A stretch of 64,000 nucleotides of DNA from Emticicia sp040253585 (GTDB taxonomy: Bacteria; Bacteroidota; Bacteroidia; Cytophagales; Spirosomataceae): assembly GCF_040253585.1 (NCBI RefSeq), contig NZ_JBELAU010000019.1:1-64000 (forward strand), written 5' to 3'. The first letter of the stretch is position 1. Each line of letters starts with the position of its first letter. The notes under the pieces are model-generated. The model made no database searches. It worked only from the letters and a program-made list of their open reading frames with translations, and was not told where the DNA came from. The translations under genes and the position numbers were made by a program. This document shows positions 1-6,619 of this stretch, one piece after another.

Positions 1-1
1 T

Positions 2-1384
2 GTAAATATCACAAGTGCAGGAACCTACACGGTAACAGTAACGAATGCGAATGGTTGTAGTGCTACTGCGACAACGAGTGTAACAGTAGATATGGGAGTG
101 CCAATAGTAGTAATTAACGCAACTGAAGATACTTTGACTTGCTTGAAAACGCAGTCAGTATTAACAGCAGAAATTACACCATCAGGTACATACACTTATT
201 TATGGAGTAATGGAAGTACAGTTTCAAACATCAATGTAAATGATGCGGGGACTTATTCGGTAGAAGTAGCAGCCGCCAATGGTTGTAAAGTAAGTGCATC
301 TGTTTTGATTAGAGAATTTAATACCGTAACAGCTCAAGTAAATGTAAAAGCTGTTGATTGTAAAGGAGGAAATAATGGAAAAATAACTGTGACAGGCTTT
401 GATGGAATAGCACCATATAAGTTCAAATTAAATACTGGTATATTCCAATCAAATAATGTATTTGATGGACTTACCGCAGGAACTTACGCAGTGGCTATCC
501 AAGATGCTGGAGGTTGTACTGCTTCGATTAATATAACAGTAAATGAGCCTTTAACAAGCGTAGCTTTAGCTGTAACACCAACTAACTTGAAATGTAGCGG
601 TGCAACTAATGGCCAAATCCAAGCAACTGCAACAGGTGGAACGCCAGCTTATACTTTTGCAATCAATGGAGCTGCTACTCAGCCGAATAGCTTATTTACA
701 AATTTAGTTGCAGGAACTTACATGATTACAGCAACCGATACAAAAGGATGTTCGACAACGGCAACTACTGCAATAACGCAACCAACCAAACTGGCCATTA
801 CAGCCGTAGGCTCAACAATTGATTGCTCGACTCCAAAAGGCATAATTACAGCAACCGTAACAGGTGGAACACCAGCTTATCAATACTCAATTGATGGCAC
901 AAACTTCCAACCATCAAATAGCTTTGCTAACTTAAACGGCGGAACTTATACCATTACCGTAAAAGACCTAAATCTTTGTGTGGGAACAGTTACAGCAGCT
1001 ATTACAGTGGCAGATACCGTGAAACCAACGTTTACATCAGTTACAGCAACAATGGCTACTTGTACAGCGGGAACTGCCAATAATGATGGAAAACTAACGG
1101 TTACAGGAGTTGTAAATGGTGTAAACTATCAGTACTCAGCAGGTAATACATTCAATGCTTCAACGGCAGTTCCAGCGGTTGCAGCAGCTATTCCATCGAA
1201 TGGTGTATTGACCAGTAGCTTACCAAATCCAACGGCCAATTCACAGTTTTATACCATCAGAATTTTCAATAACAATGGATGCTACAAGGATGTAACAGTT
1301 GAATTATTGAAACGAGTGTGTGAATGTAAAACAGAGATTTGTGTGCCTTTTATGATTAATAAAACTAAAACAAGGTCTAAATAA
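2..1384 (+). CDS. SprB-repeat surface adhesin, C-terminal part (5' partial)
   Basis: The reading frame is open from base 2 into the window, so this is the 3' end of a longer gene; the first ATG at 92 is internal. The visible protein is Thr/Val/Gly-rich and holds about three SprB-type repeats of roughly 75 residues, each with a Cys near its start, a GxxPY motif in the middle and a GTYxxxxxDxxGC motif near its end. Such repeats occur in large cell-surface adhesins of gliding Bacteroidota exported by the type IX secretion system. The end is not a recognisable type A or type B T9SS sorting domain. Instead it is a short Cys-rich, then basic tail (CECKTEICVPF followed by a K/R-rich stretch). Exact ligand and size are unknown. 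Confidence 0.85.
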   Translation, partial: VNITSAGTYTVTVTNANGCSATATTSVTVDMGVPIVVINATEDTLTCLKTQSVLTAEITPSGTYTYLWSNGSTVSNINVNDAGTYSVEVAAANGCKVSASVLIREFNTVTAQVNVKAVDCKGGNNGKITVTGFDGIAPYKFKLNTGIFQSNNVFDGLTAGTYAVAIQDAGGCTASINITVNEPLTSVALAVTPTNLKCSGATNGQIQATATGGTPAYTFAINGAATQPNSLFTNLVAGTYMITATDTKGCSTTATTAITQPTKLAITAVGSTIDCSTPKGIITATVTGGTPAYQYSIDGTNFQPSNSFANLNGGTYTITVKDLNLCVGTVTAAITVADTVKPTFTSVTATMATCTAGTANNDGKLTVTGVVNGVNYQYSAGNTFNASTAVPAVAAAIPSNGVLTSSLPNPTANSQFYTIRIFNNNGCYKDVTVELLKRVCECKTEICVPFMINKTKTRSK

Positions 1385-1394
1385 ATAACTTGAC

Positions 1395-1439
1395 AAAAAA
1401 AATAGTCCCCAATGATATTTCAAAGGGGACTATTTTTTT
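1395..1439. terminator. bidirectional rho-independent terminator
   Basis: A-tract plus TAGTCCCC pairs with GGGGACTA plus T-tract around a 14-nt loop, giving a stem with A and T runs on both flanks. It lies between the convergent adhesin and SDR genes and can serve both strands. Confidence 0.85.
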
Positions 1440-1449
1440 GATATACAAA

Positions 1450-2256
1450 TCAACCTCCAGTAGCAAATCCTTCAAAAACGGTCATCCCTCCATCAATAAA
1501 CATACTACTTCCTGTTATATAATCAGAATCGTCAGAGGCTAAGAAAACGGCTAATTTGCCAATGTCGCTCGGTTGACCAATCCGGTTGTAAGGAATAAGC
1601 GACATTAGGCTATTTAAAGCTTCGGGAGTTTCCCAAGCCGCTCGGTTTATTGGGGTTTGAATAGCACCCGGACAAATACTATTCACTCTGATTTTGCGGT
1701 CGCCGTATTCTTGAGCGAGGCTTTGCATCAACATTTTTATTGCTCCCTTTGAGGCCGCATAATTGACATGACCAGCCCAAGGAATTAACTCATGAACCGA
1801 ACTCATACAAATGATTTTTCCAGTAGCGAGCGAACGCTCAGGCACAGGCCCTCGACGCAAAAATTCTCTTATTGCTTCTCTGGCACACAAAAACTGACCT
1901 GTCAGGTTAATATCAATTACTTTTTGCCATTGAGCTAAGGTCATTTCATCGAACTTTGCATCTTGCTGTAAGCCTGCATTATTGACAAGAATATCCACAG
2001 TTCCGAATGTTTCAATAGCTTGCTGAAACATTGCTTGAACTTGCTCTTCTTTGCTAACATCAGCCTGAATCGCAATGGCATTGCTACCAAATGATTTTAT
2101 TTTTTCTACAACTGCATTGGCTGACGCTTGATTGGAACCGTAGTTCACAACCACATTTGCTCCAGCTTCGCCCAAAGCTACTGCTACGCCTTCACCGATT
2201 CCAGAGCTTGCTCCCGTAACCAAAGCGGTTTGTCCTGCTAATTTTTTCTCTGCCAT
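1450..2256 (-). CDS. SDR-family oxidoreductase, glucose 1-dehydrogenase-like
   Basis: A 268-residue classical short-chain dehydrogenase. TGASSGIG (residues 14-21) binds the nucleotide, NNAG (92-95) stabilises the core, and Ser153, Tyr166 and Lys170 form the catalytic set (YAASK). The MSSVHE..PW stretch before the catalytic Tyr and the GAIQTPIN stretch after it closely resemble Bacillus glucose 1-dehydrogenases, which oxidise beta-D-glucose to gluconolactone with NAD(P). SDR substrate assignment from sequence is weak, so another sugar or polyol is possible. It is a single gene facing the adhesin, with its own short leader. Confidence 0.85.
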   Translation of the reverse strand: MAEKKLAGQTALVTGASSGIGEGVAVALGEAGANVVVNYGSNQASANAVVEKIKSFGSNAIAIQADVSKEEQVQAMFQQAIETFGTVDILVNNAGLQQDAKFDEMTLAQWQKVIDINLTGQFLCAREAIREFLRRGPVPERSLATGKIICMSSVHELIPWAGHVNYAASKGAIKMLMQSLAQEYGDRKIRVNSICPGAIQTPINRAAWETPEALNSLMSLIPYNRIGQPSDIGKLAVFLASDDSDYITGSSMFIDGGMTVFEGFATGG

Positions 2257-2360
2257 TTTTATTTTTTATTTTAGATTTGACCAATTCGTTACAAATTTTT
2301 TCTAAAAAAGTATGCCAGCACCTACTTAGCAAACCTAACCATCAAAATAAAATAGTAGTT

Positions 2361-3272
2361 TTACCCCAAAACTTTGGCCATAATTCCTTCTTTTAGGGCA
2401 TAATTCGAAACTCTAATGCGTTGAATTTCAAGTGTTTGAATAACGAAACGAATCAAGCACATGGCTACCACAATCATATCCACACGTAGCTCAATCATAC
2501 CTGGAATTTGCATTCTTTCGGCGTGATTCTTAAAAATCAATTCGTCATAAGCCCAGTAAAACTCAGGGAGTGAATATTCAAACGCAACTTCATCGCTGGC
2601 AGGAAGTTGCCCTTTTTCCTTCATGTATTGCATATCAATCAGCGTATCAAACGACCCCGACGAACCAATCAAGACCTTCGGAGCGTATTGGTGACAAGCA
2701 TTGGCCAAGGGCAATAGTTTTTCACGAAAAAAATCATCCATCATCTGCACCGAACGCATCGAAATTGGGTCGGATTTCATAAATTTATCCATCAAACGCT
2801 GCCCACCAATCTCGAAACTCTGCTTCCAAAATATTTTTTCGTCGTTACAAATAATAAATTCCACGCTACCGCCACCAATATCCATTATCATCGAAGTTTC
2901 GGGAATACTCATGGCTTGTTTTACACCCAGACAAATCAATTCAGCCTCTTCATCGCCCGATATAACTTTAATTTTGATGCCTGTTTCATCCAAAACTCTT
3001 TCTATAAATTCTTCTTTATTTCCAGCATTCCGAATCGCACTTGTACCAGTAGCAAAAACATTCTCCAGTGCAACCGATTGATTATCAATTACTTCTCGGA
3101 AACCTTTCAGTACCCCCAAAGCTCGTTGAATACCTTCTTCCGAAATCACACCTTGGCTAATACCGCCCATCCCAATCTTGGCAGGAATCGAAGATTTATA
3201 AAGTGTTTCTGTGCCTTCAACAATCAGCAAATGAAATGTATTTGTGCCTAAATCAATAATGGCTGTTCGCAT
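2361..3272 (-). CDS. Ppx/GppA phosphatase family protein (exopolyphosphatase-like)
   Basis: A 303-residue member of the ASKHA-fold Ppx/GppA family. Phosphate-1 motif DLGTNTFHLL lies at residues 7-16, an SGDEEAEL motif near 104 and the phosphate-2 motif DIGGGSVEF near 131. The family hydrolyses polyphosphate or the pppGpp 5'-phosphate. The protein has only the two-domain core and lacks the C-terminal HD-like extension of long Ppx enzymes, as is usual for Bacteroidota copies. Its leader holds a small TCCC-TAAA-GGGA palindrome ten bases before the start codon. Confidence 0.88.
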   Translation of the reverse strand: MRTAIIDLGTNTFHLLIVEGTETLYKSSIPAKIGMGGISQGVISEEGIQRALGVLKGFREVIDNQSVALENVFATGTSAIRNAGNKEEFIERVLDETGIKIKVISGDEEAELICLGVKQAMSIPETSMIMDIGGGSVEFIICNDEKIFWKQSFEIGGQRLMDKFMKSDPISMRSVQMMDDFFREKLLPLANACHQYAPKVLIGSSGSFDTLIDMQYMKEKGQLPASDEVAFEYSLPEFYWAYDELIFKNHAERMQIPGMIELRVDMIVVAMCLIRFVIQTLEIQRIRVSNYALKEGIMAKVLG

Positions 3273-3281
3273 AACGCTCAG

Positions 3282-3293
3282 TCCCTAAAGGGA
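3282..3293. repeat. small TAAA-loop palindrome in the ppx leader
   Basis: TCCC-TAAA-GGGA sits about 10 bases upstream of the ppx ATG on the minus strand. The same layout occurs before the transaldolase gene (57320-57341) and, degraded, before the sugar isomerase gene (39383-39401). Confidence 0.5.
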
Positions 3294-3373
3294 AGTTTTA
3301 TTTTAAATTTTCACAAATGTAGTGTTAAACCCGTCAGTTTTGAAAAAACCTTACAGGTTTTAGTCTTAAAAAC

Positions 3374-3404
3374 TTGAAAATCAGAAAATTAATCTCTACT
3401 TTTG
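3374..3404 (+). promoter_or_regulatory. rpsU promoter, Bacteroidota sigma-A type
   Basis: TTG at 3374-3376 and TACTTTTG at 3397-3404, 20 nt apart, match the Bacteroidota -33 TTTG / -7 TAnnTTTG consensus. Transcription would start near 3411, giving a short leader carrying the strong Shine-Dalgarno sequence. Confidence 0.8.
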
Positions 3405-3415
3405 CACTCCCAAAC

Positions 3416-3426
3416 AAAAGGAGGTG
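3416..3426 (+). promoter_or_regulatory. strong Shine-Dalgarno sequence of rpsU
   Basis: AAAAGGAGGTG ends 7 nt before the ATG and is complementary over about ten bases to the usual 16S rRNA 3' end (CACCUCCUUU). Other genes in the window lack such sequences. In Bacteroidota the anti-SD is normally occluded on the ribosome with help from protein S21, so an exceptional SD on the S21 gene itself suggests feedback control. Confidence 0.85.
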
Positions 3427-3433
3427 TATTTAT

Positions 3434-3628
3434 ATGTTAGTAATCAACGTAAAGGAAAACGAATCTATTGATAAAGCTTTGAAACGTTTCAAGAAGAAAT
3501 TTGAGAAAACGGGTGTATTGCGTCAACTACGCAAGCGTCAGGCGTTTGAAAAACCTTCAGTAGCTCGTCGTAACGAAATTATTCACGCTACTTATGTGGG
3601 TAAATTGAGAAGCAACGAAGAAATGTAA
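3434..3628 (+). CDS. rpsU: 30S ribosomal protein S21
   Basis: A 64-residue basic protein with the S21 pattern (VKENESIDKALKRFKKK at residues 5-21, then LRQLRKRQAFEKPSVARR). Start chosen at the ATG at 3434 because of the perfect Shine-Dalgarno sequence; a longer reading begins at a TTG inside the promoter and would add 20 non-homologous residues. S21 binds the 30S platform near the 16S 3' end. In Bacteroidota it helps sequester the anti-Shine-Dalgarno sequence, which makes this gene a likely autoregulated exception to SD-independent initiation. Confidence 0.97.
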   Translation: MLVINVKENESIDKALKRFKKKFEKTGVLRQLRKRQAFEKPSVARRNEIIHATYVGKLRSNEEM

Positions 3629-3755
3629 TATTATTGAGCAATTCAATTTGTTTCAAACAAGTATTGCAATCTAATATATTTAAACCATATTAGCAGGTAA
3701 ATTTTATTGATGCTCAATTCTAAAAATTGATAATTAATAATTGACAACTGATAAT

Positions 3756-4637
3756 ATGGTTTCTTATTTTCTACAACATATCAAATACGAAAAACGTCTC
3801 AGCCATCATACAGTTACGGCTTATGAAGGAGATTTGAAACAATTTTCGGCATTCCTATTATACCAATACGAATTTAAAGAACCAGAGAAAGCGGATTTTC
3901 AGATGATTCGCTCTTGGATTGTGGCTTTGGTTGACGAAAAAATCGAAAACCGTAGCATCAATCGAAAAATTGCTACACTCCGCACTTTCTACAATTTTTT
4001 GCTTCGCCACAAGGCAATCACCACCGACCCAATGCTCAAAATCAAAGCATTGAAAACCGATAAAACGCTCCCCAAATATGTCGAAGAAAAACCCATGGAA
4101 AATCTACTCGATGATATGGAATTTTCTGATGATTTTTCTGGTTTGCGAGATAAACTCGTGCTTGAACTACTCTACGGAACAGGTATGCGTTTGGCCGAAT
4201 TGATTGGCTTAAAAATTACTGACCTCAACCTATACAATAATACACTTACGGTATTAGGAAAACGCAATAAACAGCGAATCATTCCTGTCAATAAATCGTT
4301 GGTTGAAGCCATCAAAAAATACCTTACGCTTCGCACCGATATTATTGACGACACAACTAATACTTACTTGATTGTGACCGATAGTGGAACGCAAGCTTAC
4401 CCGATGTTTATTCAGCGTTTGGTGAAAAAATATTTGTCGTTGGTCACCTCGCTCGAACAACGTAGCCCGCACGTGCTGCGGCATACCTTTGCTACGCATT
4501 TGCTTAATCGTGGAGCAGATTTGAATGCCATAAAAGATTTATTGGGACATACGAGTCTTGCCGCCACGCAAGTTTATACCCATAATTCAATAGAAAAACT
4601 CAAAAAAGTCTTCAAGCAAGCTCACCCGAAGGCGTAA
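3756..4637 (+). CDS. tyrosine recombinase XerC/XerD-like
   Basis: A 293-residue tyrosine recombinase with an N-terminal SAM-like core-binding domain (about 1-90) and a C-terminal catalytic domain. The catalytic residues are visible: Arg145 in GTGMRLAEL, Lys169 in LGKRNKQR, His239 and Arg242 in HVLRHTFA, His265 in LLGHTSL, and the nucleophile Tyr274 in QVYTH. Family members resolve chromosome dimers at dif; this length and stand-alone location next to rpsU fit a housekeeping Xer enzyme rather than a mobile-element integrase. ATG at 3756 is preferred over the upstream TTG at 3741. Confidence 0.9.
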   Translation: MVSYFLQHIKYEKRLSHHTVTAYEGDLKQFSAFLLYQYEFKEPEKADFQMIRSWIVALVDEKIENRSINRKIATLRTFYNFLLRHKAITTDPMLKIKALKTDKTLPKYVEEKPMENLLDDMEFSDDFSGLRDKLVLELLYGTGMRLAELIGLKITDLNLYNNTLTVLGKRNKQRIIPVNKSLVEAIKKYLTLRTDIIDDTTNTYLIVTDSGTQAYPMFIQRLVKKYLSLVTSLEQRSPHVLRHTFATHLLNRGADLNAIKDLLGHTSLAATQVYTHNSIEKLKKVFKQAHPKA

Positions 4638-4808
4638 GTTAAGAATGAATTTTCTATTAAACATTTTTACCGTGAAGGTTTTAAAAACTGTAAGATTTTT
4701 TTAATTCCAAAACTGAATTTATTCAGTTTTAAAGAAAAATTATCCTTTGTTCCCTTAGTCTCCGAATTTATTCGGTGATTGTCAAAAAAGTTCAAGATTG
4801 AAACAGCC

Positions 4809-6161
4809 ATGAACAATACCATTCTGATAATTGATGATGAAGAAAAATTGAGAAATCTTTTGGCCAAAATCCTGACGATGGAAGGCTTTGAGGTTTTTCA
4901 ATCGGGCGACTGTAAAAGTGGGCTAAAGCGATTAGAACAGAATAACATTGACGTGGTTATTTGTGATGTAAAACTACCCGATGGCCGAGGTGTGGACTTG
5001 ACCAAAACAATTAAAGATAAGTACCCAACCGTTGAGGTTATTCTGCTTACGGCTTACGGAAATATCCCCGATGGTGTGCAAGCCATCAAAAACGGAGCAT
5101 TTGATTATATCACAAAAGGCGATGATAATAATAAAATCATTCCTTTGCTTCATAAAGCTATCGAGAAAGTGAGTTTATCAAAAAGAGTGCAGCAGTTGGA
5201 AAAACAATTGGGCGAAAAACACTCCTTTGATAAAATTATCGGTAAGTCGAAAATCATGCTCCAAACCATTGATTTAGCAAAAAAAGTAGCCGAAACCGAC
5301 ACAACCGTGCTGCTCACAGGTGAAACTGGCACGGGAAAGGAAGTTTTTGCCCAAGCTATTCACCAAGCCAGCAGACGCTCTAACCAGAGTTTTGTGGCTA
5401 TTAACTGCTCGGCATTTAGTAAGGATTTGCTCGAAAGTGAAATGTTTGGCCACAAAGCTGGGGCGTTCACGGGTGCAGTAAAAGACCAAAAAGGCTTGTT
5501 TGAAGAAGCCCATAACGGCACTATTTTTTTGGATGAAATCGGCGAAATGGCTTTAGATTTACAAGCCAAACTACTCAGAATCATAGAGTCGGGTGAATTA
5601 TTAAAGGTCGGAGAAAGTAAACCAATCAAAGTAAATGTCAGAATTATTGCGGCTACTAATCGAGATTTATTGAAAGAAATTGAAGCGGGGCATTTCCGAG
5701 AAGATTTATATTATAGAATTTCGGTTTTTCAGATAAAACTTCCCGCACTGCGAGAAAGAATTGTTGATATTGAGCTACTAACCAATCATTTTGTTACGGT
5801 TTTTTCACACAAAATGAATAAAAAAGTACGAAAAATTGAAGAATCTTTCATCGAAACTCTCAAACTTCATAACTGGAACGGCAATATCAGAGAACTAAAA
5901 AATGTAATCGAACGAAGCATTATTTTGATGAATGATGATGAGTTAAAAACTGAAAACCTACCACTGGAAATTCAGCATGCTTCGCAATCTGCCAGTGCTA
6001 CTTCGGGCAAAATCCTGACAAACTTTGAGCTGGCTAATGCCGAAAAAAGCCATATTCAAAAAGTACTTAATTACACAAACGGCAACAAAACCAAAACCGC
6101 CGAATTGCTCAATATTGCTCTCACTACTTTATATCGCAAAATCGAAGAATACAAACTTTAG
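4809..6161 (+). CDS. sigma-54-dependent response regulator (NtrC family), likely regulator of kdp
   Basis: 450 residues in three domains: a receiver (about 1-118, phospho-acceptor Asp53 in CDVKLPDG), an AAA+ sigma-54 activation domain (about 145-375; Walker A GETGTGKE at 171-178, the sigma-54 contact loop GAFTGA at 218-223, Walker B TIFLDEIGEM), and a C-terminal Fis-type helix-turn-helix (about 408-449). Such proteins, once phosphorylated, hydrolyse ATP to open sigma-54 promoters. It lies directly upstream of the kdp genes on the same strand, and a -24/-12 type promoter lies between, so it probably takes the place of the OmpR-type KdpE. The ATG at 4809 starts the receiver fold; an upstream TTG would add ten residues. 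Confidence 0.92.
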   Translation: MNNTILIIDDEEKLRNLLAKILTMEGFEVFQSGDCKSGLKRLEQNNIDVVICDVKLPDGRGVDLTKTIKDKYPTVEVILLTAYGNIPDGVQAIKNGAFDYITKGDDNNKIIPLLHKAIEKVSLSKRVQQLEKQLGEKHSFDKIIGKSKIMLQTIDLAKKVAETDTTVLLTGETGTGKEVFAQAIHQASRRSNQSFVAINCSAFSKDLLESEMFGHKAGAFTGAVKDQKGLFEEAHNGTIFLDEIGEMALDLQAKLLRIIESGELLKVGESKPIKVNVRIIAATNRDLLKEIEAGHFREDLYYRISVFQIKLPALRERIVDIELLTNHFVTVFSHKMNKKVRKIEESFIETLKLHNWNGNIRELKNVIERSIILMNDDELKTENLPLEIQHASQSASATSGKILTNFELANAEKSHIQKVLNYTNGNKTKTAELLNIALTTLYRKIEEYKL

Positions 6162-6191
6162 GTATATCACCCTTTCAAAACGATAGTACAG

Positions 6192-6218
6192 ACCCTTTCA
6201 TTTTGAAAGGGTTTTTTA
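6192..6218 (+). terminator. rho-independent terminator of the response regulator gene
   Basis: Perfect 9-bp stem ACCCTTTCA / TGAAAGGGT with a 3-nt loop, followed by a run of T. It separates the regulator transcript from the kdp transcript and supports an independent promoter for kdp. Confidence 0.85.
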
Positions 6219-6285
6219 TTTTACAAAATCCGATAAATTTTATAAAAAACTGATAATAAGATACTTATAGGTTGTTTTCTCCTGC

Positions 6286-6301
6286 TGGCACATCTCTTGA
6301 A
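6286..6301 (+). promoter_or_regulatory. sigma-54 (-24/-12) promoter of the kdp operon
   Basis: TGGCACATCTCTTGAA matches the RpoN consensus TGGCAYRNNNNTTGCW at every defined position except the C of TTGC. The GG and TTG elements have the correct spacing. It lies 30 bases before the first small kdp reading frame and just after the terminator of a sigma-54 activator gene, so position and sequence agree. The start site would be near 6312. Confidence 0.75.
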
Positions 6302-6330
6302 ACTGTATTTAGAAACAAATAAATAAAATC

Positions 6331-6417
6331 ATGTTTCTAACAATCACACTTACAGTTTTAGGGCTATTGGGTTTCGCCCTTTTCTACAAATCCATTAAAT
6401 TCTTCGAAGACATCTAA
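6331..6417 (+). CDS. 28-residue membrane micropeptide, first gene of the kdp operon
   Basis: ATG to TAA encodes 28 residues: one hydrophobic helix (about residues 2-19, rich in Leu, Thr, Val, Gly and Phe), then KSIKFFEDI. It starts about 18 bases after the predicted sigma-54 start site and ends 3 bases before kdpF. No known family is recognised. By position and size it may be a KdpF-like accessory peptide of the K+ ATPase. Support comes from operon position, tight spacing and membrane-helix composition, not from homology. Confidence 0.55.
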   Translation: MFLTITLTVLGLLGFALFYKSIKFFEDI

Positions 6418-6420
6418 GCC

Positions 6421-6498
6421 ATGATAGCATTATTCATCGTCTCAATCGCCGTGTTTTTATACATGTGCTATGTATTACTAAAACCCGAAAAATTCTAA
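6421..6498 (+). CDS. kdpF: potassium-transporting ATPase subunit F
   Basis: A 25-residue single-helix peptide. After the helix it ends in LLKPEKF, the typical KdpF end (a hydrophobic span followed by a short xxPExF-like tail). KdpF stabilises the KdpABC complex in the inner membrane. It lies between two other micropeptide frames, immediately upstream of kdpA. Confidence 0.8.
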   Translation: MIALFIVSIAVFLYMCYVLLKPEKF

Positions 6499-6502
6499 AA
6501 CC

Positions 6503-6613
6503 ATGAGATGGCAAAAAATCAAGGCTGTGTTAGTCATAATCATTATTTGGTTGATTGCCCTATCAATGTTTTATGCGGTTTTACTAAAATTTAAAATTTT
6601 ATATAAATTCTAA
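6503..6613 (+). CDS. 36-residue membrane micropeptide upstream of kdpA
   Basis: ATG to TAA encodes 36 residues: a basic amino end (MRWQKIK), one long Val/Ile/Leu/Trp helix (about 8-28) and a basic aromatic tail (KFKILYKF). It begins 4 bases after kdpF and ends 6 bases before kdpA. Size, topology and position suggest a second KdpF-like peptide or an assembly factor. No family match can be claimed by eye. Confidence 0.55.
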   Translation: MRWQKIKAVLVIIIIWLIALSMFYAVLLKFKILYKF

Positions 6614-6619
6614 CACAAA

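Noticed and set aside
2570..3251. Three overlapping plus-strand frames opposite the ppx gene
   Set aside because: All lie on the complementary strand of a complete Ppx/GppA coding sequence and lack any recognisable motif.
3741..3755. TTG start for the Xer recombinase
   Set aside because: An ATG lies 15 bases downstream at the expected family start and the extra residues are not conserved-looking.
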